Assembly: GCA_944349855.1 (NCBI GenBank)
Contig: CALVNS010000009.1
Location: 17,515-81,514, forward strand
From: an uncultured Eubacteriales bacterium
GTDB lineage: Bacteria > Bacillota > Clostridia > Christensenellales > Aristaeellaceae
Direction: 5' to 3'
Length of the DNA stretch: 64,000 bases
A program made the position numbers and the translations under genes. Each line of letters opens with the position of its first letter. Within the stretch, counting starts at the first letter, position 1. Shown here in pieces: positions 58,362 through 64,000 of the stretch. The notes beneath the pieces were generated by a model. It worked only from the letters and a program-made list of their open reading frames with translations, was not told where the DNA came from and made no database searches.

Positions 58362-59870
58362 ATGCACGAGGATCGGCTTTCCCTGCTCAGCGGCACGGAT
58401 GTGCGCGGCGACGCAGTCCCGCGCGAAGGACATCCCGCCGCGCTGACCGAGGACGTCGCGCGCGCGCTGGGCGCGGCGTTTGCGCGCTTTCTGCGCGCGC
58501 AGGGGCATGAGCGCCCGCTCGTGGCCGTGGGGCGCGATTCGCGCGTGACGGGCGAGGCGCTGCTGCGCGCCGCGGTGGAGGGCCTGTGCCGCGAGGGCGC
58601 GCGCGTGCGCGTGTGCGGCCTGTGCACCACGCCCGCCATGTTCATGACCACCGTGACCGACGGGTTCATGGCCGACGGCTCGGTCATGATCACCGCCAGC
58701 CACCACCCCTGGTACCGCAACGGCCTGAAGTTCTTCACCGCGCAGGGCGGCCTGTCCGCGCAGGAGGTCGGCGGCCTGCTGCAGGACGCGCAGGACGCGC
58801 CCGCCGGCATGCCGGACGGCGCGGATGTGAGCGAGGTGGACTTCCTGTCCGTCTACGCCCGGCAGCTGGAGGAGAAGGTGCGCGCCGCGCTCGGCGGCGG
58901 CCAGCGGCCGCTGACCGGGCTGCACGTGGCCGTGGACGCGGGCAACGGCGTGGGCGGCTTCTACGCGCGCGTGCTGCAGGCGCTGGGCGCGGATACGTCC
59001 GGCAGCCAGTTCCTGGAACCGGATGGCATGTTCCCCAACCACATGCCCAATCCGGAGGACGAGGAGGCGATGCGCGCCATCTCGCGGGCTGTGTGCGACA
59101 GCGGCGCGGACCTGGGCGTCATCTTCGACACGGACTGCGACCGCGCGGCCATCGTCGACGCCACGGGCCGGGAGATCAACCGCAACCGGCTGATCGCGCT
59201 GATCTCGGCCATCCTGCTCGCGCAGACGCCGGGCGCGACGATCGTCACCGACTCGGTCACCTCCTCCGGCCTGGCGGACTTCATCCGCGCGCACGGCGGC
59301 GTGCACCACCGCTTCAAGCGCGGGTATCACAACGTCATCGAGGAGGCGCGGAGGCTGTGCGCGGCGGGCGTCGACTGCCCGCTGGCCATCGAGACGAGCG
59401 GCCACGCCGCGCTGCGCGAGAACTACTTCCTCGACGACGGCATGTACCTGGTCACGCGCCTGATCGTCGCGGCCATGCGCAAGAAGGCCGCGGGTGGCGG
59501 CATCGGCGACTGGATCAAGGGCCTGCGCGAGCCCGTCGAGGCGCGCGAGGTGCGCATCGGCATCACTGCGGCGGACTTTCGCGCGGCGGGCGCGGCGGCG
59601 CTGGCGGCCTTCGAGGCGTATGCGCCCGCGCATGGCGGACAGCTGGCGCAGGACAGCCGCGAGGGCGTGCGCGCGTCCTTTGACGTGGGCGGGCGCGCAG
59701 GGGCCGGCTGGCTGTTGATCCGCATGTCCGTGCACGACCCGGTGATGCCCGTCAACTGCGAATCGGACGTCGCGGGCGGCGTGCACGCGATGCTCACCGT
59801 GCTGTCGGATGCGCTCGCGGGCTGCGAGGGGCTCGACCTCTCGCCGCTGCGCCAGGCGCTTGAGGCATAA
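58362..59870 (+). CDS. Phosphoglucomutase/phosphomannomutase
   Basis: A 502-residue alpha-D-phosphohexomutase. The phosphoserine loop is TASHHPW near 110, the metal-binding loop DTDCDRA near 252, the sugar loop [11 protein letters not shown] near 346, and the C-terminal phosphate site is in VSAN-like [12 protein letters not shown]. It interconverts hexose-1- and -6-phosphates; glucose, mannose and glucosamine cannot be told apart here. GGAGGA precedes the ATG at 58362. It is cotranscribed with DUF2461. Confidence 0.93.
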   Translation: MHEDRLSLLSGTDVRGDAVPREGHPAALTEDVARALGAAFARFLRAQGHERPLVAVGRDSRVTGEALLRAAVEGLCREGARVRVCGLCTTPAMFMTTVTDGFMADGSVMITASHHPWYRNGLKFFTAQGGLSAQEVGGLLQDAQDAPAGMPDGADVSEVDFLSVYARQLEEKVRAALGGGQRPLTGLHVAVDAGNGVGGFYARVLQALGADTSGSQFLEPDGMFPNHMPNPEDEEAMRAISRAVCDSGADLGVIFDTDCDRAAIVDATGREINRNRLIALISAILLAQTPGATIVTDSVTSSGLADFIRAHGGVHHRFKRGYHNVIEEARRLCAAGVDCPLAIETSGHAALRENYFLDDGMYLVTRLIVAAMRKKAAGGGIGDWIKGLREPVEAREVRIGITAADFRAAGAAALAAFEAYAPAHGGQLAQDSREGVRASFDVGGRAGAGWLLIRMSVHDPVMPVNCESDVAGGVHAMLTVLSDALAGCEGLDLSPLRQALEA

Positions 59871-59911
59871 GAAAACCGTCAGAAAACCATCAGAGAAAGG
59901 ATGTCTTGCAC

Positions 59912-61891
59912 ATGAACCAGTTGGATACGCGCTGCATCAACACCATCCGCGTGCTGGCCGCCGACGCCGTGCAGAAGGCGAACTCCGGTCACCCCGGCGC
60001 GCCGATGGGCATGGCGCCCATGGCCTACGCCCTGTGGCAGAAGGAGATGCGCCACAGCCCGCGCAACCCCAAGTGGGTCAATCGCGACCGCTTCGTGCTC
60101 TCCTCGGGCCATGCGTCCGCGCTGCTGTACACGCTGCTGCACCTGTACGGCTACGGCCTGACGATGGACGATCTCAAGGCATTCCGCCAGTGGGGCTCCA
60201 AGACGCCCGGCCATCCCGAGTACGGCCACACCGTCGGCGTGGAGACGACCACCGGCCCCCTGGGCCAGGGCGTGGCCAACGCGGTGGGCTTTGCGATGGC
60301 CGAGGCGCACCTGGCGGCCAAGTTCAACCGTCCGGGCTTCCCGATCGTCGATCACTACACCTACGCCATCTGCGGCGATGGGTGCATGATGGAGGGCATC
60401 TCCTCCGAGGCCGCGTCCCTGGCGGGCACGCTGGGCCTGGGCAAGCTGATCCTGCTCTACGACGACAACGACATCTCCATCGAGGGCAATACGGACATCG
60501 CCATGCGCGAGGACGTGCCCGCGCGCTTTGTGGCCTACGGCTGGCATGTGCAGAAGGTGCAGGATGGCAACGACGCCGACCAGATCGCCGCGGCGATTGA
60601 GGCGGCCAAGCAGGACCCGCGTCCCTCGCTGATCGTCGTGCCCACGACCATCGGCTACGGCTGCCCGGCCAAGGCGGGCAAGGCCAGCGCGCACGGCGAG
60701 CCGCTGGGCGCGGAGAACCTGGCCGCCACGAAGGCGTTTCTGGGCATGAGCGCGGAGAGCTTCCACGTGGACGCGGAGGTCTACGCGCACGCGGCCGAGA
60801 AGATCGAGGCGGGCGCCGCCGACGAGCAGGCCTGGAACGACCTGTTCGCGCGCTACGCGCAGGCGTATCCGGACCTGGCCAAGGAGTGGGACCTGTGGCA
60901 CGCGGACAAGCTGCCCTTTGACTTTGAGGCCGATGCGGACCTGTGGTCGTTTGACGGCCCGGCCGCCACGCGCGCGACCTCGGGCACGGTGCTCAACAAG
61001 CTGGCCAAGCGCGTGCCGAACTTCTTCGGCGGCTCGGCCGACCTTGCGCCCTCCAACAAGAGCGACATCAAGGGCGCGGGCGACTTCTCCAAGGAGAACT
61101 ACGCCGGCGGCAACCTGCACTTCGGCGTGCGCGAGCACGCGATGGCGGCCATCTGCAACGCGATCGCGCTGCACGGTGGCCTGCGCGCCTACGCGGCCAC
61201 GTTCTTCGTCTTCAGCGACTACATGAAGAACGCCATGCGCCTGAGCGCGCTGATGAAGCTGCCGGTCACCTACATCCTCACGCACGACTCCATCGGCGTG
61301 GGCGAGGACGGCCCCACGCACGAGCCCATCGAGCAGCTGGCGGGCCTGCGCGCCACGCCGGACCTGCTGGTCTTCCGCCCCGCCGACGGCAAGGAGACGA
61401 CCGCCGGTTGGGAGGTCGCGCTCACCAGCGGCCTGCCCACCTGCCTGGTGCTCACCCGCCAGAACCTGCCCCAGTACGAGGGCAGCGGCACCGCCGCGCT
61501 CAAGGGCGGCTATGTGCTCTGCGACAGCGACAAGCCCACGCCCGACGCGATTCTGCTGGCCTCCGGCTCCGAGGTCGAGCAGGCGATGGGCGCCAAGGCG
61601 CTGCTCAAGGAGCAGGGCGTCGATGCGCGCGTCGTATCCATGCCCTGCATGGAGCTGTTTGACAAGCAGGACGCCGCCTACCGCGAGTCCGTGCTGCCCG
61701 CCGCCGTGCGCGCGCGCGTGGCCGTCGAGGCCGGCGCGACGATGCCCTGGTACAAGTACGTGGGCCTGGACGGCGCGGTGATCGGCCTGGATCACTACGG
61801 CGCCTCCGCGCCGGCAAAGCTGCTGTTTGAGCAGTTCGGCTTCACGGCGCAGCACGTGTGCGAGGAGACGCTGCGCGTGCTGGGCAAGTAA
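59912..61891 (+). CDS. tkt: Transketolase
   Basis: A 659-residue thiamine-diphosphate enzyme of the pentose phosphate pathway. Key features: [21 protein letters not shown], the ThDP motif [12 protein letters not shown]...[10 protein letters not shown], the acidic catalytic [11 protein letters not shown], and [15 protein letters not shown]. Length is normal. An ATG at 59912 is ten bases after AAAGGA; a TTG at 59906 is closer to the site and possible. It follows the hexomutase by 41 bases. Confidence 0.97.
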   Translation: MNQLDTRCINTIRVLAADAVQKANSGHPGAPMGMAPMAYALWQKEMRHSPRNPKWVNRDRFVLSSGHASALLYTLLHLYGYGLTMDDLKAFRQWGSKTPGHPEYGHTVGVETTTGPLGQGVANAVGFAMAEAHLAAKFNRPGFPIVDHYTYAICGDGCMMEGISSEAASLAGTLGLGKLILLYDDNDISIEGNTDIAMREDVPARFVAYGWHVQKVQDGNDADQIAAAIEAAKQDPRPSLIVVPTTIGYGCPAKAGKASAHGEPLGAENLAATKAFLGMSAESFHVDAEVYAHAAEKIEAGAADEQAWNDLFARYAQAYPDLAKEWDLWHADKLPFDFEADADLWSFDGPAATRATSGTVLNKLAKRVPNFFGGSADLAPSNKSDIKGAGDFSKENYAGGNLHFGVREHAMAAICNAIALHGGLRAYAATFFVFSDYMKNAMRLSALMKLPVTYILTHDSIGVGEDGPTHEPIEQLAGLRATPDLLVFRPADGKETTAGWEVALTSGLPTCLVLTRQNLPQYEGSGTAALKGGYVLCDSDKPTPDAILLASGSEVEQAMGAKALLKEQGVDARVVSMPCMELFDKQDAAYRESVLPAAVRARVAVEAGATMPWYKYVGLDGAVIGLDHYGASAPAKLLFEQFGFTAQHVCEETLRVLGK

Positions 61892-61905
61892 TCGGGCTCA
61901 ACCCA

Positions 61906-61934
61906 AGGGGGATGCGACGCATCCCCCTTTTTTT
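61906..61934 (+). terminator. Intrinsic terminator after tkt
   Basis: AGGGGGATGC (61906-61915) and GCATCCCCCT (61919-61928) form a perfect 10-bp stem with GAC loop, followed by a run of T. Confidence 0.93.
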
Positions 61935-61943
61935 GATGTGCGC

Positions 61944-61972
61944 TTGACAAAAGTATGGATTCGTATTATACT
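61944..61972 (+). promoter_or_regulatory. marR-MATE promoter
   Basis: TTGACA (61944-61949), 17-bp spacer and TATACT (61967-61972), just after the tkt terminator. Confidence 0.88.
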
Positions 61973-61994
61973 ACAAAAAGTACGGATACGTACT
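61952..61994. promoter_or_regulatory. Paired MarR operators
   Basis: AGTACGGATACGTACT (61979-61994) is a perfect 6-bp dyad with GATA centre. AGTATGGATTCGTATT (61952-61967) is a close copy 27 bp upstream, in the promoter spacer. Both are probable binding sites of the MarR regulator encoded just downstream. Confidence 0.75.
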
Positions 61995-62016
61995 ATTTTC
62001 AGAGGAGGGAAGCGCG

Positions 62017-62508
62017 ATGCCGGATGAAGACGACGAGATGATCCGCCGGCTGGTGGAGGCGACCAACCGGATCGACGGGAGCTATTATTTTTTTGCCCGC
62101 AGCCTTGGCGTCAAGGAAAACGCGCTGGCGCTGCTGTATGCGCTGGACGACGGCAGGGCGCACCTGCAGGCGCGCATCAGCGAGGAGTGGCTGATCCCCA
62201 AGACGACGGTGAACACCATCGTCAAGGAGATGGCGCGGGCGGGCTACGTGCGCCTGGAGGCAGGGGAGGACGCCCGGGAGAAGGCGCTGCGCCTGACGGA
62301 GCAGGGGCAGGCCTATGCGCGCGACGTGCTGCGCACGGTGTATGAGGCCGAGCGTCAGGCCCTGCGCGAGACGCTGCAGGCCTATCCGCCCGAGTTCGTC
62401 CAGGCGCTGGACTACTTTTCCCAAAGGCTGCACGCGGCCTACCTGCGCCGCTTTCCGCCTGCACATGAAAAGGCCGGGCAAGGGCCCCGGGGGGAGGAGG
62501 ACGCATGA
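62017..62508 (+). CDS. MarR-family regulator
   Basis: A 163-residue winged-helix regulator. The helix-turn-helix and wing are ISEEWLIPKTTVNTIVKEMA and YVRLEAGEDAREKALRLTEQGQ, typical of MarR. AGAGGAGGGA precedes the ATG. It overlaps the MATE exporter gene by four bases and probably represses both through the two operators in its promoter until an effector binds. Confidence 0.92.
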   Translation: MPDEDDEMIRRLVEATNRIDGSYYFFARSLGVKENALALLYALDDGRAHLQARISEEWLIPKTTVNTIVKEMARAGYVRLEAGEDAREKALRLTEQGQAYARDVLRTVYEAERQALRETLQAYPPEFVQALDYFSQRLHAAYLRRFPPAHEKAGQGPRGEEDA

Positions 62509-63878
62509 ACAACACGGACGCCAAACGGCTCTTTGCCCAGACGCCGCCCGTCCGGCTCTTCTTTGCGGCGGCGGTGCCGGGCGCGGTGAGCATGCTCGCC
62601 TCCGCGCTGTACCAGACGCTGGACGGCATCTTTGTCGGGAATTTTGTCGGCGCGACGGCGTTTGCCGCGCTGAACCTGGCCATGCCGCTGGTCATCATCA
62701 ACTTCGCGCTGGCCGACCTCATCGGCGTGGGCGCGGCCGTGCCCATCTCCGTGTGCCTGGGCCGCAGGGAGCCGGAACAGGCCAACCGGATCTTCTCCTG
62801 CGCGTGCCTGCTGATCTTCCTGGCGGGCATCGCGACCGGGGCGGCGCTGTACGCCGCGGCCCCGTGGCTCATCGCGGCCATGGGCGCGCGGGGCGCGTTT
62901 GCCGACATGGCCGTGGAATACCTGCGCGTCTACGCGCTGTGCTCGCCCGTGACGACCATCGTCTTTGCAATGGACAATTTCTGGCGCATCTGCGGCTGGA
63001 TTCGCGGCAGCATGGGCCTGAATCTGCTGATGTCGGCGCTGAGCGGGACGCTGGAGTTCTGGTTCCTCGGCGTGCTCGGCTGGGGCATCGGGGCTGCGGC
63101 CCTGGCGACCTGCACCGGCATGTTCGTGTGCGCGGCCGTGGCGTTTGTGCCGTTCCTGCGCGGGCGCGCGACGCTGCGCCTGTGCAGGCCCCGCATGGAC
63201 GCGCGCATGCTGCGCAAGATCGTCGTGTGCGGCAGCCCCAACTTTCTCAACAACATCGCCGGGCGCATCGCGTCGATCCTGTTCAACCTCGTGCTCGTGC
63301 GCATGGGCGGGGAGACCGCCGTCTCCGTCTACGGCGTGCTGATGTTTGCCGACGGGTTCATCCAGCCGCTGCTGTACGGCGCGTGCGACTCGCTCCAGCC
63401 GGCCGTGGGCTTTAACTGGGGCGCCGGGAAGTTCTCGCGCGTGCGCGCCATCGAGCGCTGCTGCTTTTCCTTCAGCGCCGTGCTGTCGCTGGCCGCCGCC
63501 GCGGCCCTCTACGCGTTTCCCGGGCAGATCGCCGGGCTGTTCATCTCGGATGGCGGCGCGGCCTATCTGGCGATGGCCGAGGGCGCGCTGCGCCTCTTTG
63601 CGTTCACCTACTTGACGCGGTGGTTTTCCTTTGCGACGCAGAGCTACATGCTGGCGGTCGAAAAGCCGCTGCCCGCCTCATTGATCTCGGTGTCAACCGC
63701 ACTGCTGTTCCCGGCGCTGCTGCTGGCCGCTCTCTGGCCGCTGGGCCTTACGGGCATCTGGCTCAACTTCGCCGGCACGGCGCTGCTGGCGGCGGCGCTG
63801 TCCGCGCTCGTGCTGGCGCGAAAGCGCGGCGAGCTGGCCCGGCCCGATACCCCGTCCCACGGCGCGCCGGCCCGTTGA
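62505..63878 (+). CDS. MATE-family efflux transporter
   Basis: A 457-residue multidrug/sodium-type MATE exporter with 12 predicted membrane helices in two halves. YQTLDGIFVGNFVGATAFAALN is the typical first-half start, and VCGSPNFLNNIAGRIASILF starts the second half. GGGGGGAGGA lies before the ATG. Its coupling to MarR suggests regulated efflux of a toxic compound; the substrate is unknown. Confidence 0.92.
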   Translation: MNNTDAKRLFAQTPPVRLFFAAAVPGAVSMLASALYQTLDGIFVGNFVGATAFAALNLAMPLVIINFALADLIGVGAAVPISVCLGRREPEQANRIFSCACLLIFLAGIATGAALYAAAPWLIAAMGARGAFADMAVEYLRVYALCSPVTTIVFAMDNFWRICGWIRGSMGLNLLMSALSGTLEFWFLGVLGWGIGAAALATCTGMFVCAAVAFVPFLRGRATLRLCRPRMDARMLRKIVVCGSPNFLNNIAGRIASILFNLVLVRMGGETAVSVYGVLMFADGFIQPLLYGACDSLQPAVGFNWGAGKFSRVRAIERCCFSFSAVLSLAAAAALYAFPGQIAGLFISDGGAAYLAMAEGALRLFAFTYLTRWFSFATQSYMLAVEKPLPASLISVSTALLFPALLLAALWPLGLTGIWLNFAGTALLAAALSALVLARKRGELARPDTPSHGAPAR

Positions 63879-63904
63879 CAGGCCGCGCGAAGAGATGATA
63901 TAAT
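63875..63904 (+). promoter_or_regulatory. Promoter of ABC transporter gene
   Basis: TTGACA (63875-63880) overlaps the MATE stop; an 18-bp spacer leads to TATAAT (63899-63904). Confidence 0.8.
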
Positions 63905-63951
63905 AAATATCCTTTTTTGGGAGGGCGAATGACGGCGGGGAGGTGCGGCCT

Positions 63952-64000
63952 GTGATCGAACTGGAGGGCATCTGCAAGACGTTCCGCGTCGCAAGGCGGG
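63952..64000 (+). CDS. ABC transporter ATP-binding protein (start only)
   Basis: Sixteen codons are visible from a GTG at 63952: VIELEGICKTFRVARR, the usual first strand of an ABC ATPase before Walker A. GGAGGTG lies upstream. The gene runs off the right edge; nothing further can be said. Confidence 0.6.
   Translation, partial: MIELEGICKTFRVARR

Overview
The window holds two kinds of DNA that join near position 33,400. Positions 1 to about 33,400 are most of an integrated temperate phage of moderate GC. The rest is very GC-rich chromosome (by eye about 70%) of a low-rank-unresolved Bacillota/Clostridia bacterium. Evidence for that placement is a T-box leader upstream of metG, an ANTAR-type glnA leader, strong TTGACA/TATAAT promoters, AGGAGG ribosome sites and GTG/TTG starts. 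A Christensenellales-like gut Clostridium would fit, but no 16S or other marker is present to settle it.

Prophage, read right to left (minus strand). The lysogeny module at the right end has a divergent repressor/Cro pair, three evenly spaced operators, an unknown membrane-anchored protein and a large serine recombinase whose reading frame runs across the attachment junction. Early genes follow: a PAPS-reductase-like protein, a tRNA and a tRNA-like gene, ThyX, DUF3102 and ORF6C proteins, a DnaD-like initiator carrying 12-bp iterons, a DnaB-type helicase and SSB. Next come many small overlapping accessory genes, a Gp37/Gp68-like protein and a cytosine methyltransferase. A DUF1492/ArpU-like regulator and a promoter at about 16,240 precede the late genes: terminase, DUF6148, portal, protease with nested scaffold, decoration protein, capsid, connectors, contractile sheath and tube, a tail chaperone made by programmed -1 frameshifting, a gpD-like hub and the tape measure gene, which runs off the left edge. 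The head is lambda-like and the tail P2-like, so the virion should be a myovirus. Baseplate, fibre and lysis genes and the left attachment site are outside the window.

Chromosome. After an APH-fold kinase come a divergent SEDS-like membrane protein, an ArsR-type regulator/MFS exporter operon, a secreted L,D-transpeptidase and a PHP-domain enzyme. A nitrogen assimilation cluster follows: an attenuated glnA leader, glnA, an ANTAR antiterminator, gltB and an Amt-PII fusion. Then come an HD hydrolase, a GNAT/HAD operon, T-box-controlled metG with tatD, a secreted CARDB-like protein, DUF2461, a phosphohexomutase, transketolase, a MarR regulator with a MATE exporter, and the start of an ABC transporter gene.

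The most distinctive points are: the regulator and RNA target of the glnA circuit lying in one operon beside a transporter fused to its own PII sensor; a small plus-strand RNA in the phage early region; a tRNA-like gene with an oversized anticodon loop; iterons inside the initiator gene; three operators spaced exactly 31 bp; and a shortened SEDS-like protein.
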